Shown here in pieces: positions 51,181 through 59,648 of a stretch of 64,000 nt of DNA. Source of the DNA: Rossellomorea aquimaris (lineage in GTDB: Bacteria; Bacillota; Bacilli; Bacillales; Bacillaceae_B); NCBI RefSeq assembly GCF_020171925.1, contig NZ_JAIVAR010000001.1:992001-1056000 (forward strand), given 5' to 3'. Every line of letters starts with the position of its first letter. Position 1 is the first letter of the stretch. Made by a program: the position numbers and the translations under genes. The notes beneath the pieces were generated by a model. It was not told where the DNA came from, did no database searches, and saw nothing but the letters and a program-made list of their open reading frames with translations.

Positions 51181-52396
51181 ATTTTCGAAGTCATTTAAAG
51201 CCCTATGGATTGGGGAAGTCATTTCTGAATTTGGAGGCGCAGCCGGTGGGATCATCAATGGACTTCTATTATTTGAGTTGACGGGTTCTAAAGAATGGAT
51301 GGGTGTTCTTTGGCTCATTTACTTTATCCCTTCTTTGATCTTGCAAGGAATCAGCGCGCCATTCCTAAACAATGTCGGGAAAGAAAAAATGCTGAAAACC
51401 ATTCAATTGATTCGTGCAGCAGCATACCTGCTTCCCTTGGCTGGTTATGTAACTGGCTCAACGATTGGCGTGATCATCGGGTTAATCCTGCTCCAATGCC
51501 TCTTAGGATTGATGCAGCCGATATACGCAAGTCTTTCCTTCTCATTATTGCCTGACTTATGTAAGGATGAGGAGCTTGAAGATGCAAACGGGTTATTGGA
51601 CGGTACCATTAGGATCATGAGCTTCCTTGCCCCTGGAACCGTTTCATTATTACTGGTTGTCAGCCCATTGCAGGTCATCTATGTTTTCTCCTCCATCATG
51701 TTCCTTGCAAGCTTTGCGGCACTCTCACGCATACCCCAAACTTCCTTGAAAAAAATGGCGGCTTGGACGAAGAAAATTTGGTGGAACGAATTGAAGGAAG
51801 GATACAGGACTTTCTTCCGATACCCACACCTCATGCGACTTACGATTCTTTCATCCACCGTACAATTCGCTGTAGGGGCAACCCTAGTGTTGAGTGTTCC
51901 GTTCATACGCGGTGACCTTCAAGGCGAACCGTGGCAATACGGGATCTTTTCCGGTGCTTTCCCTGTCGGCTATGCCCTTGGCATGATCTTACTGACCAAA
52001 GTACCAAAGAACCCCCGCACCATGTATGTTGGCTTAATCGGAGGCGGGCTTTCATTCGTATCGCTCTATTTTGTCCATTCCATCCCGCTTGCCTGGATCT
52101 GTGAATTAGGAGGCGGCTTGTTATTCCCATTATTCAATGCCCAGAATGCCGCCATGTTCCAAAGGGAAGCTCCAAGAGATCGATTGACCCAGTTGAGTGC
52201 AGTAAGACTCCTCTTCATCCGGGTGACCATGCCTTTAGGAATCTTATTTGCTTCTTCTCAGATGATCGACCTCAGTACCAGGCAAAGCTATATGGTGGTT
52301 GGTTCCGTGATCGTATTGCCGGGCATGTATTATTTCGTTGCCTCATTCTTCGGAGAGGATACTCGTTCGCTTACACCTCAGAAGAAGATTGGTTAA
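51173..52396 (+). CDS. MFS transporter (putative drug efflux)
   Basis: 407 residues with 12 predicted helices and the layout of the DHA3-like/enterobactin-exporter branch: FKALWIGEVISEFGGAAGG at the start, GVLWLIYFIPSLILQG, central loop ~190-215 and YGIFSGAFPVGYALGMILL in helix 7-8. The start ATG overlaps the regulator gene by 8 bp, so translation is coupled. It probably exports a toxic compound sensed by the ArsR-like protein. Terminator follows at 52402. Confidence 0.88.
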   Translation: MSRFSKSFKALWIGEVISEFGGAAGGIINGLLLFELTGSKEWMGVLWLIYFIPSLILQGISAPFLNNVGKEKMLKTIQLIRAAAYLLPLAGYVTGSTIGVIIGLILLQCLLGLMQPIYASLSFSLLPDLCKDEELEDANGLLDGTIRIMSFLAPGTVSLLLVVSPLQVIYVFSSIMFLASFAALSRIPQTSLKKMAAWTKKIWWNELKEGYRTFFRYPHLMRLTILSSTVQFAVGATLVLSVPFIRGDLQGEPWQYGIFSGAFPVGYALGMILLTKVPKNPRTMYVGLIGGGLSFVSLYFVHSIPLAWICELGGGLLFPLFNAQNAAMFQREAPRDRLTQLSAVRLLFIRVTMPLGILFASSQMIDLSTRQSYMVVGSVIVLPGMYYFVASFFGEDTRSLTPQKKIG

Positions 52397-52401
52397 TAAA
52401 G

Positions 52402-52441
52402 AAGCGTCAGTTACAAGGGTTCTGTAACTGACGCTTCTTTT
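52402..52441 (+). terminator. Terminator after the MFS gene
   Basis: AAGCGTCAGTTACA / TGTAACTGACGCTT stem with a CTTTTAA tail, six bases after the MFS stop. Confidence 0.9.
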
Positions 52442-52632
52442 AAACGCACCACTGTAACACATCGGAAAAGAAATTAGAATCAACACATCATTATGAAGCA
52501 GAAGGATGGAATAACTGAGTTACAACAAGACATATTATAAAGGTCTGCATACAGTGCAAGCTAAAATACTTAATTCGAGATTTCTTTCATGTTATGATGC
52601 GTCTATATCAACTAATAGAAAGGGTGTCTACG

Positions 52633-53745
52633 TTGACTCAGGAAAAACTTTTTTCACGTAAGGTCATAAAAAATAAACCATTCAAGAATCGCTATGTCGT
52701 TGCTCCCATGACCAGAATTAGTGCAGAACAAGATGGTCGTGCCAATGACACGATGGAGAAATATTACGAGCGTTTTGCCAAAGGCGGCTTCGGTGCCATT
52801 ATTTCTGAGGGGATTTATCTAGACGAACGATACAGTCAAGGGTATGATGATCAACCCGGCCTTGCAACAGAAGATCACATCGAGGCATGGAAACCTGTGG
52901 TAGACGCCGTCCATAAACATGACTCTCTGATGATTGCACAACTCATGCACGCTGGTGGACAGGCACAAGGAAATGCGTACACCGATGAAACCATCTCCGC
53001 TTCAAATGTTCCTCCGAAGGGAGAGCAATTAGGGTTTTACGGCGGATCAGGGCCATTTAAAACGCCGAAAGCCATGACTCAACACGATATAGAACAAGTA
53101 AAAGATGCATTTGTCCAAAGCGCCGTCCGTGCAAAACAAGCTGGTTTCGACGGCGTTGAGATTCATGGAGCAAACGGGTATTTACTAGACCAATTCTTAA
53201 CTGACTATATCAACCATCGTGAAGACCAATACGGCGGATCAAAAGAAAATAGATTACGAATCATCTTAGAAATCATTCAAGAAATCCGCGACGCCGTAGG
53301 TTCAAACTACATTGTGGGTATTCGCATCTCACAAATTAAGGTGGCAGACCCCAATCACAAATGGGCTGAAGGGGAAAACGAAGCAGAATATATCTTCTCC
53401 CAACTCGGGCAATCTTCATTAGACTATATTCACGTTACCGATGGAGATGCTAACAAACCTGCTTTTGGAGAGAATACACGCACGCTGGCTCAGGCCGCAA
53501 AAGACTTCGGGGACCTCCCTGTCATCGCCAACGGCCAGTTAGGTGACCCTGATAAGGCAGAAGCTTTGCTTAAAGAAGATCAAGCAGATTTAGTATCCTT
53601 GGGAACAAGTGCCTTAGCCAACCCGGACCTGCCTAATAAGGTGAAAAAAGGAATGGAACTAAACGTCTTTAACTTTGAAAAAATTCTTTTACCTCAAGCA
53701 AAGGTGAAAGAATTGGAGTTGGAAATGGAGATAGTCCAATCATAG
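52633..53745 (+). CDS. Old-yellow-enzyme family NADH:flavin oxidoreductase
   Basis: 370 residues, FMN-dependent TIM barrel. NRYVVAPMTR (~16-25) binds FMN, IAQLMHAGGQA and the HGANGYLLDQFLTDYINHRE region (~175-194) holds the His/Asn substrate pair and barrel strand, and VIANGQLGDPDKAE plus DLVSLGTSALANPDLP close the phosphate site. Members reduce alkenes conjugated to carbonyls, nitro compounds or 2,4-dienoyl-CoA. TTG at 52633 is preferred: AAAGGGTG lies seven to eight bases before it, and homology begins soon after. It is followed by a large hairpin; it is probably monocistronic. Confidence 0.9.
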   Translation: MTQEKLFSRKVIKNKPFKNRYVVAPMTRISAEQDGRANDTMEKYYERFAKGGFGAIISEGIYLDERYSQGYDDQPGLATEDHIEAWKPVVDAVHKHDSLMIAQLMHAGGQAQGNAYTDETISASNVPPKGEQLGFYGGSGPFKTPKAMTQHDIEQVKDAFVQSAVRAKQAGFDGVEIHGANGYLLDQFLTDYINHREDQYGGSKENRLRIILEIIQEIRDAVGSNYIVGIRISQIKVADPNHKWAEGENEAEYIFSQLGQSSLDYIHVTDGDANKPAFGENTRTLAQAAKDFGDLPVIANGQLGDPDKAEALLKEDQADLVSLGTSALANPDLPNKVKKGMELNVFNFEKILLPQAKVKELELEMEIVQS

Positions 53746-53770
53746 TTTTATACAACACTCATCATCATAA

Positions 53771-53822
53771 CAATACCCAATTGTGCGGACACTTTTAGAG
53801 CGTCTGCACAATTGGGTATTTT
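53771..53822 (+). terminator. Terminator after the old-yellow-enzyme gene
   Basis: AATACCCAATTGTGC / GCACAATTGGGTATT long stem with a TTTTGGTTTT tail. Confidence 0.88.
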
Positions 53823-53869
53823 GGTTTTGCATAGGGACACTTATCTCATTGGTTAGCAGTTCTCACTAT

Positions 53870-55441
53870 TTACTTAACCCGCCCCTCCGTCAATAACTCC
53901 TCCATCCCCTTCCTCAGCATAAACTTCTGTATCTTCCCACTGGCATTCCGCGGCAACTGCTCCACAAACACATATTTCCGAGGTCGCTTATAATTCGCAA
54001 GGCTTTCACTTTCCTTGCACCATTCATCAAGGACCTCCTCTTTTAAATCGGGATCCTTCTTCACGACAAATGCCGTCACACTCTCACCCCACCGGTCATC
54101 TGGCTGCCCGATGATCGCCACATCAAGGACTCCTTCATGGGCATGCAGCACATCCTCCACTTCACGCGGATAAATATTCTCACCGCCAGAGATGATCATG
54201 TCATCGACCCGGTCCTTGATCCATAGATAGCCGTCTTCATCCAGATAGCCGATATCCCCTGAGTGGTACCAGCCTTTATACAGTGCTTTTTTTGAGGCTT
54301 CTTCACGATTGAAATAACCCGTCATCATGCAAGTTCCCTGAACGATGATTTCTCCGCTTTCACCGGTTGGAAGAAGATCTTCCGGCTCACTCGGTCCATC
54401 TTCATTTGGTTTCACGATCCGTATTTCATGATTGACGCACGCCTGTCCGGCCGCTCCAGCTTTCCTGAGCTGATCTTCTTCAGAGAGGAATGTGATCGCA
54501 GGTCCCATCTCGGTCATCCCGTATGCCTGGACGAGCTTGATTCCAAGACGGTCATGACAAGCATGTACCAGGGACGGTGCCATCGGGGCCGCGCCATATA
54601 ACCCGAGCTTCAGGCTTTCAATGTTATAGTCTGATAGATTCTCTTGTAGGATCATATTCCACATCGTCGGGGCAGCAAAGAATTTCGTTACTTTTTCCTT
54701 GTCGATCAGCTCGAGCACTTTCTTTGGATGGAATTGATGAAGGATGACATTGCTCCCGCCTGCATGGATTCTCGGCAGGAAGGCACAGTGAAGCTCGGCA
54801 CAGTGGAACATCGGTGCCGTCACAAGCCCGATGTCCATATTGTCCATGCGGGTTGTCCCAATCGTGAGCATGCTCTGCTCCGCCATACTCCTGTGCTTAT
54901 GCATCACACCCTTCGGCCGGCCCGTCGTCCCGCTTGTATACATGATCGCGTAGAGGTCATTTTCATCAACATCGACTTCTACAGACCTCGGCGTCGCCGA
55001 ATCCAATTTTTCATGATAATCAGCCGCGTATCCCGGGGCGTCTTGATCGATGAACCAGAAAGCCGTGTGAGGAAAGCGTTTCTCGATTGACGCGATGACC
55101 GGTTCGACCGCCTTTTCAAAGAGGACGACCTTCGGAGCTGCATCATCAAGGATGAACGCGACCTCTTCTGCCTGCAGTCGGAAATTGATCGGGTTGAATA
55201 CAGCCCCGATCTTGGCACACGCAAAGAAAGCGGTTCCAAGTTCCTCCGTATTGAACAGGAAGGTCGACACGCGATCACCCTTCTTCACTCCCTCTTCAAT
55301 CAATGCACCCGCCAAGCGGTCCACCTCATCGCTCCACTCCCTGTATGTATAGCGGAGATCCTTCCTTACATCATAAAGCGCTTCCTTGTTTGGGTACTTC
55401 CTGACTGTCAGGTCGAAAATCTTGCCAATTGTCATGCTCAT
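53870..55441 (-). CDS. Acyl-CoA synthetase (AMP-binding, long- or medium-chain)
   Basis: 523 residues of the ANL adenylating superfamily. YTSGTTGRPKGVMHKH (~170) is the P-loop motif A3, QAYGMTEMGP (~310) is A5, YHSGDIGYLDEDGYLWIKDR (~405) holds A7-A8, and the catalytic lysine lies in NASGKIQKFMLR near the C-terminus. It activates a fatty acid or related carboxylate with ATP and CoA. ATG 55441 follows TACGAAGGAGGAATAATC. No beta-oxidation genes are in view, so chain length is open. Confidence 0.9.
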   Translation of the reverse strand: MSMTIGKIFDLTVRKYPNKEALYDVRKDLRYTYREWSDEVDRLAGALIEEGVKKGDRVSTFLFNTEELGTAFFACAKIGAVFNPINFRLQAEEVAFILDDAAPKVVLFEKAVEPVIASIEKRFPHTAFWFIDQDAPGYAADYHEKLDSATPRSVEVDVDENDLYAIMYTSGTTGRPKGVMHKHRSMAEQSMLTIGTTRMDNMDIGLVTAPMFHCAELHCAFLPRIHAGGSNVILHQFHPKKVLELIDKEKVTKFFAAPTMWNMILQENLSDYNIESLKLGLYGAAPMAPSLVHACHDRLGIKLVQAYGMTEMGPAITFLSEEDQLRKAGAAGQACVNHEIRIVKPNEDGPSEPEDLLPTGESGEIIVQGTCMMTGYFNREEASKKALYKGWYHSGDIGYLDEDGYLWIKDRVDDMIISGGENIYPREVEDVLHAHEGVLDVAIIGQPDDRWGESVTAFVVKKDPDLKEEVLDEWCKESESLANYKRPRKYVFVEQLPRNASGKIQKFMLRKGMEELLTEGRVK

Positions 55442-55689
55442 GATTATTCCTCCTTCGTATAGGTTGAAGAATAGACGAAGCCGCTGCATCGTGTTGATTT
55501 TCACTCTATTAGACTATTCTGCTAAGTAGGATTGAAATCCTTTCATTAGGATTAGAAATCGTCCGCATGAATCAATTTTCTTCAAAATGGACTCTATCCC
55601 GTGTGTAGGGACGCCTTCAAGCAAGCACTTGAAATGATGTTGAAGCTTTTAAACTAGTTCCAATCGTGTATGGATGCCTACTTGTAATG

Positions 55690-55802
55690 AATCTTTCAAT
55701 TCTGAGTAGTAATCTTCCACTTTCACAAACTAATCTCTCGTTTCCCCCACTTATTCCATCAACCATACACATGATTCATGCAAATCAAGCAATAATCTTC
55801 CA
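55690..55802. repeat. Weak 21-bp-phased AATCTTCCA series
   Basis: AATCTTTCA at 55690, AATCTTCCA at 55711, AATCTCTCG at 55732, GATTCATGC at 55773 and AATCTTCCA at 55794. Intervals are 21, 21, 41 and 21. The word near 55752 is unclear. This is the least certain of the phased arrays. Confidence 0.4.
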
Positions 55803-55815
55803 TTGACCCACACCG

Positions 55816-55867
55816 AAGGTACGTCCCTCACCACATTAACGCATTACCATAGCGAGGGACGTACCTT
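55816..55867. repeat. 52-bp palindromic element, copy E
   Basis: Same AAGGTACGTCCCTC/GAGGGACGTACCTT arms, centre ACCACATTAACGCATTACCATAGC. It ends directly at the stop codon of the minus-strand anti-sigma gene (stop at 55868). Confidence 0.85.
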
Positions 55868-56548
55868 CTATTTTGATACTCTTTCATCCACTTCCCAGAT
55901 GATGTCTCTAGCCTGGATGAAATCATCCTGCATATGTGCGGGGATTTGGTCTAGCTGTTGAGGTGATTGAATCCCGCTTTTGACCATAATTTCTTCATAT
56001 ACCATCAGGGACTCTATATATTCCTCATATTCTTCTGGTGAGAGGACGTCCATACTCGACCTCTGTCCATTCAGTCGATCAAAGTAGGGCTGAACTTCGA
56101 ATAGAACCATCTTTAACTCTGTTAACCGCTGCTCCGGTACTTGTGAGTAATCAATATTCCCATTACTGTCTCCATAGTCCACTTTGGCTGCAATCAAGAT
56201 TTTGATCAATTCTTTAAATCGATTGAACTCTTTATTGTCCATCTCCCCTTGTGCCTGCGAAAGCTTTGCATCAAATAATAGATACCCTTCCATCGTGGCA
56301 CCGAGGAAGTGTTTTTTCACTTGTTGAAAAGAACCATAAAGTTCATCTGCCAGATAGGTTTGATACGCAAATGCACTTGGGGGCACGATGAGGGCAGCTG
56401 CCAGGACGGCAGAAATCAGTGGCTTCTTTATCCAGCTCTTCCTATTCCCAGCCTTTTCTTTCCGTGCTTTCTCCACCCCAAGCACCGAACGTTCGTGCAG
56501 CCCAGTCGGTATCTGGATCTTATTGATCTCCTGCTTGATCGAATCCAC
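55868..56548 (-). CDS. Anti-sigma-like membrane protein (DUF3600-type)
   Basis: 226 residues: ~48 cytoplasmic residues (SIKQEINKIQIPTGLHERSV, the likely sigma-binding segment), one membrane helix (PLISAVLAAALIVPPSAFAY) and an extracytoplasmic helical domain of ~155 residues. The gene overlaps the end of the ECF sigma gene, the standard place for its anti-sigma factor. GTG 56548 is preferred over an ATG at 56557, because AAGGAGG abuts that ATG with no spacing. Pairing with the sigma factor is inferred from context and topology. A 52-bp palindrome follows the stop. Confidence 0.78.
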   Translation of the reverse strand: MDSIKQEINKIQIPTGLHERSVLGVEKARKEKAGNRKSWIKKPLISAVLAAALIVPPSAFAYQTYLADELYGSFQQVKKHFLGATMEGYLLFDAKLSQAQGEMDNKEFNRFKELIKILIAAKVDYGDSNGNIDYSQVPEQRLTELKMVLFEVQPYFDRLNGQRSSMDVLSPEEYEEYIESLMVYEEIMVKSGIQSPQQLDQIPAHMQDDFIQARDIIWEVDERVSK

Positions 56549-57047
56549 CCTTCTCATCCTCCTTATATTGCTTCCGTATCTTCCCCATGGCTCGATATAA
56601 AATCGTCTTGGCTGTTCCTAATGGAATGGAAAGCACCTCGGCTATCTCCTTGAACGAATAACATTCATAATACTTTAAAAGAACGATACTCTTTTCTTCC
56701 TCCGTCAGCTTCTCCATCATATCTTGTAACGTAATGTCAGCCAAAGGGTCGTCCATCGCAGCTCCGACAAGATCTTCATACTCCGGTTTAAGCGGGACAA
56801 CGTTTGAATTCTTCTTTAAGAGATCCAATGAACAGCTGATCGCGATCCTGATCAACCACGTCTTCACGTATTCAGGCTTCTTTATCGTGTGAATACTTTT
56901 GAACGCCCGGTAAGCCGTTTCCTGAACCACATCCAATGCATCCGGCTCATTTTTGACATAGACATACGCCATACGATAGAGGTCTCCTTCAAACTGCTGA
57001 AAAATTTTAATGAACGCTTTACTGTCCCCTTTTTGCGCTTTCTTCAC
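56520..57047 (-). CDS. ECF sigma factor (SigM/SigV-like)
   Basis: 175 residues: sigma-2 region with FEGDLYRMAYVYVKNEPDALDVVQETAYRAF (read in parts; ~18-49) for -10 recognition, and sigma-4 region EKSIVLLKYYECYSFKEIAEVLS (~117-139) with HTH PLGTAKTILYRAMGKIRK for -35 recognition. It directs RNA polymerase to a stress regulon. Start GTG 57047 is uncertain: AAAAGG lies only three bases before it, while AAGGGGGGAG is 17 bases upstream. The gene overlaps the anti-sigma gene by 29 bp. Signal and targets are not visible. Confidence 0.88.
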   Translation of the reverse strand: MKKAQKGDSKAFIKIFQQFEGDLYRMAYVYVKNEPDALDVVQETAYRAFKSIHTIKKPEYVKTWLIRIAISCSLDLLKKNSNVVPLKPEYEDLVGAAMDDPLADITLQDMMEKLTEEEKSIVLLKYYECYSFKEIAEVLSIPLGTAKTILYRAMGKIRKQYKEDEKGGFDQAGDQ

Positions 57048-57230
57048 AATCCTTTTTATGGTTGTCTCCCCCCTTATTGTTCGGGCTTTACACTCATTAG
57101 ACTTGGAACACCATCTTTTGGCTCGAATATATTTTGAAAAATTTTATTATGTAGTGATATTGGAGTGTGTAGGTTGATGTTCGTCGTCGTTATGGCGGAA
57201 GCAACTCATATTCCAGTATTTGGATATATA

Positions 57231-57505
57231 CGCATATATTTAGATTTTGGCGCGTAAAAAGAAATTATCACGCACAAATTCAGATTTTCACGCGCAAATA
57301 AAAATTATCGCGCATAAATTCATTTTTTCGCGCGCAAATCGAATTTTTCGCGCACAAAAGCAGAATTTCCCCTCATATAAGTCGATATCCTCGGGTAGAA
57401 AACCAATCGCCCTCGTACAAAAGCCGAATTGCCCCCCATATAAGACGATATCCTTCGGGCAGAAAACCAATCGCCCTCGTACAAATCAATTTCCCCCGCA
57501 CAAAA
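57231..57505. repeat. Long 20-bp-phased CGCGCAAA array (about 14 units)
   Basis: CGCATATATT at 57231, CGCGTAAAAA 57251, CGCACAAATT 57271, CGCGCAAATA 57291, CGCATAAATT 57311, CGCGCAAATC 57331 and CGCACAAAAG 57351 are each exactly 20 bp apart. CCTCATATAA 57371, TCGGGTAGAA 57391, CCTCGTACAA 57411, CCCCATATAA ~57433, TTCGGGCAGA ~57454, CCTCGTACAA 57474 and CCCGCACAAA ~57495 continue the series with 20-21-bp steps and a shifted word. The second part itself contains a ~63-bp duplication (CCTCATATAAG... versus CCCCATATAAG...). Confidence 0.85.
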
Positions 57506-57637
57506 TTGGAAAAATCGCAATTCCTCCCGTATACGACCTTTCGTACAAGTCACAACGCTCCCGCATTAACTCCATAATCTTCACTGTACTACCGGCAAAA
57601 ACAATCCCTCACTCACAATTCCCATCCAACACACACC

Positions 57638-57665
57638 AAAAAAAGCAGAGACCGACATCCCTGCT
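57638..57665 (-). terminator. Probable terminator
   Basis: AAGCAGGGATGTCGGTCTCTGCTT forms a 6-bp outer stem followed by TTTTTTT on the minus strand, 12 bp past the stop of the 57677 gene. Confidence 0.55.
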
Positions 57666-57676
57666 TCCATTCCGTA

Positions 57677-58099
57677 CTATTCTTTTCCCCTCAGCTTCCA
57701 TCTTCGCTCGCCAAGTGCGTAGATGAGCATCATAATCACGCCTATAATAATCGCAATCGCCGATCCCACAAATCCGACTAGTCTTGCCCAACCGACAATC
57801 GTTATGGTGAATATAAATGCGAACGTGATTCCCCCAAGCACGATGGCGAGAGGTGCATTATAAGGAAATAATCGTTTCCAACAAGCAACGACGGTCGATG
57901 TCAATCCGATGAGAACGAGCGCAAAGATGATTCCACCTATCCCGAAGCTGATGTCGATTCTGGATTGCATCTCCGCTAATTCTTCGGATGAGGCAGTGCT
58001 CAAACTGCCGAATGTATTCCCAGCGCTCACCATTCCCGCTAACACTACTATCACAAGAACAGTCCAATTGATGGTTTGCACTTCTTTTTTTGCATTCAA
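57677..58099 (-). CDS. Hypothetical four-helix membrane protein
   Basis: 140 residues from a TTG that follows AAGGGGTG by eight bases; an earlier GTG lies inside that site. It has four hydrophobic segments: TVLVIVVLAGMVSAGN, GIGGIIFALVLIGLTSTVVA, LAIVLGGITFAFIFTITIVGW and VGSAIAIIIGVIMMLIYAL, ending in a charged tail. An extracytoplasmic loop after helix 1 contains SSEELAEMQSRID. No family is recognised. It is monocistronic with a weak terminator. Confidence 0.68.
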   Translation of the reverse strand: MNAKKEVQTINWTVLVIVVLAGMVSAGNTFGSLSTASSEELAEMQSRIDISFGIGGIIFALVLIGLTSTVVACWKRLFPYNAPLAIVLGGITFAFIFTITIVGWARLVGFVGSAIAIIIGVIMMLIYALGERRWKLRGKE

Positions 58100-58178
58100 C
58101 GATAACACCCCTTATCTTAACCCTCCCTTTACCTTACAGTAAATTCCATATTAATCCAATCCTTTTTTCATAAAAACA

Positions 58179-58204
58179 AAAAAGAGCCCTATTAAGGCTC
58201 CACT
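58179..58204 (-). terminator. Terminator of the acetyltransferase gene
   Basis: GGAGCCTTAATAGGGCTC stem followed by TTTTTTG on the minus strand, ten bases past the stop. Confidence 0.85.
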
Positions 58205-58214
58205 TCCACTACTA

Positions 58215-58709
58215 TCAAACACTCAAATGCAACACATGCTGCGGCCCTTTTGGCCCCACATATTCTTCATCCCGATCTTCGAAACCACATTTCAAATAGA
58301 GGGTATACGCCGCATGATTCCGTTTATTCACTCCCAGTACAACCTCATCGACCCCAGGGAGATGGTCACGGACGAACCCCTGCAAACCCGATAATCCTTT
58401 CTTCGCCAGTCCCTTCCCTTGATACTTGCGATCAATCGAAAAGGATGTAAGTAATCTTGCATTGGGATTCGTACTGTAACGATGTAATTTTTCACCGTCC
58501 TCCAAGGCAAAATACCCGACCGGTTCTACATCCTGAAGAATCAGTACGTGGAGCGTATTTTTAGAAATATCAGGACGATGGATCTTATCGAGTGGCATAC
58601 TGGTGAACTGGAGCTGCTCATCGGGCAGGTTGAATTGTTCCAGCTGGTTCTTGAATCGATCATTGTACACTTCAAGCCTGATCTTTGGCTGAACAGAATA
58701 TAAGGTCAT
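58215..58709 (-). CDS. GNAT-family N-acetyltransferase
   Basis: 164 residues with the GNAT fold. LTSFSIDRKYQGKGLAKKGL (~88-107) is the acetyl-CoA-binding Q/RxxGxG/A loop, and VNKRNHAAYTLYLKCGFEDRDE (~133-154, given in two parts NKRNHAAYTLY and KCGFEDRDE) is the C-terminal signature. It transfers acetyl from acetyl-CoA to an amine of unknown identity. The ATG follows TTGGAGTGACTCC. It is divergent from the DUF3891-like gene. Confidence 0.88.
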   Translation of the reverse strand: MTLYSVQPKIRLEVYNDRFKNQLEQFNLPDEQLQFTSMPLDKIHRPDISKNTLHVLILQDVEPVGYFALEDGEKLHRYSTNPNARLLTSFSIDRKYQGKGLAKKGLSGLQGFVRDHLPGVDEVVLGVNKRNHAAYTLYLKCGFEDRDEEYVGPKGPQHVLHLSV

Positions 58710-58839
58710 GGAGTCACTCCAATTTTTTACTATATGAATCTATTATAATTTGTTTTTGACTATGGAACTAGCCTAAACGTCACCCGGCGTATGATATAAT
58801 TCACCTTACCAATGATTATATTTGAAAGAGGTGCATACG

Positions 58840-59601
58840 ATGATCATCCGTGAAACCAACGACTCCTTCATCATGATCAGACAGCATGACCATGCTTTTC
58901 TGTCAGGAGAAATCATCAAGCATTTTGACCACTCACTCTTACCATCATCAACGCATTTCAACGACCTCGTCTATGCCGCTTATCAGCATGACCGGAGCTG
59001 GATCGGACTCGATGACACCCCTGTCTGGGATGATGCAAACAACACACCTTACACGTTTGCCGATTATCCGCTTCTTCCGAAGATGGCGTTTTACAGGATC
59101 GGACTTGATGAGATCGAACGCGAGAACCCATACGCCGCTCTTCTTTGCAGTTTGCATTTCCATTCCTTTTTTACAAAATCAAAGAAGGAAGAATGCCTCT
59201 CCTTCATGAAAGAGGAAAGGATGAGACAATCGCGTTTGAGATCGGCCCTTCCAGAGACTGATGAAGAACTACTCCAGCAGCATTTCCGTCTGCTTCAATT
59301 CTCTGACGACCTGTCCTTATATATTTGCCTGAATGAACCCGGTGCCAGGAAAGAGGAAGAACATCCCTGGTTCAAAGACGGCTTTAAAAACACGGAATGG
59401 TTCAACCGTGGACAAGGTCCGCTTCAGGCAGAATGGGGCGGGACAAATACCATCAAGATCGACGCTTTCCCTTTCACACGAGAGTGTCGGTTGACGTTGA
59501 CATATAAAAAAGTACCGAAGGAATCCATCGATGAAAAAGGGATTGCCCAAGCCTTTGAGGAATGCGATTGGCTGACAGAGACGTTTACCCTTCAAGACTG
59601 A
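58840..59601 (+). CDS. DUF3891-like protein
   Basis: 253 residues. The N-terminus (IIRETNDSFIMIRQHDHAFLSG) and HDRSWIGLDDTPVWDD place it in the DUF3891 family, whose members have conserved His/Asp residues suggestive of an HD-like metal site but no known function. The central part has HFHSFFTKSKKEECLSF and the C-terminus PFTRECRLTLTYKKVPK. No signal peptide or helices. ATG 58840 follows GAAAGAGGTGCATACG. It is followed closely by the convergent CDF gene. Confidence 0.82.
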   Translation: MIIRETNDSFIMIRQHDHAFLSGEIIKHFDHSLLPSSTHFNDLVYAAYQHDRSWIGLDDTPVWDDANNTPYTFADYPLLPKMAFYRIGLDEIERENPYAALLCSLHFHSFFTKSKKEECLSFMKEERMRQSRLRSALPETDEELLQQHFRLLQFSDDLSLYICLNEPGARKEEEHPWFKDGFKNTEWFNRGQGPLQAEWGGTNTIKIDAFPFTRECRLTLTYKKVPKESIDEKGIAQAFEECDWLTETFTLQD

Positions 59602-59648
59602 AGGATCCCAAAATGAGTATGGGCCCTTCTCTATGAATCCATTCGCTT

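Larger units (their letters stand above)
55442..55867. other. 426-bp intergenic region
   Basis: Holds the promoter region of the ligase gene, an imperfect repeat GGATTGAAATCCTTTCATTAGGATTAGAAATC (read in parts: GGATTGAAATC at 55530 and GGATTAGAAATC at 55549, 19 bp apart), a weak 21-bp-phased AATCTTTCA series (55690-55802), and the 52-bp palindrome copy E. No gene seen. Confidence 0.55.
57048..57676. other. 629-bp intergenic region with long phased array
   Basis: Contains the promoter of the sigma operon (minus), then the phased CGCGCAAA-type array (57231-57505), then T-run hairpin AAGCAG...CTGCTT (57638-57665) ending the 57677 gene. Open frames through the array lack ribosome sites and are by-products of its 20/21-bp repetition; rejected as genes. 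Confidence 0.7.

Noticed and set aside
57231..57505. CRISPR array
   Set aside because: Words are only ~8-11 bp, spacers ~10 bp, words vary along the array, and no cas genes are near.
57247..57726. 159-codon plus-strand reading frame
   Set aside because: It is produced by the phased repeat array and its peptide repeats every ~20 bases; no start signals.
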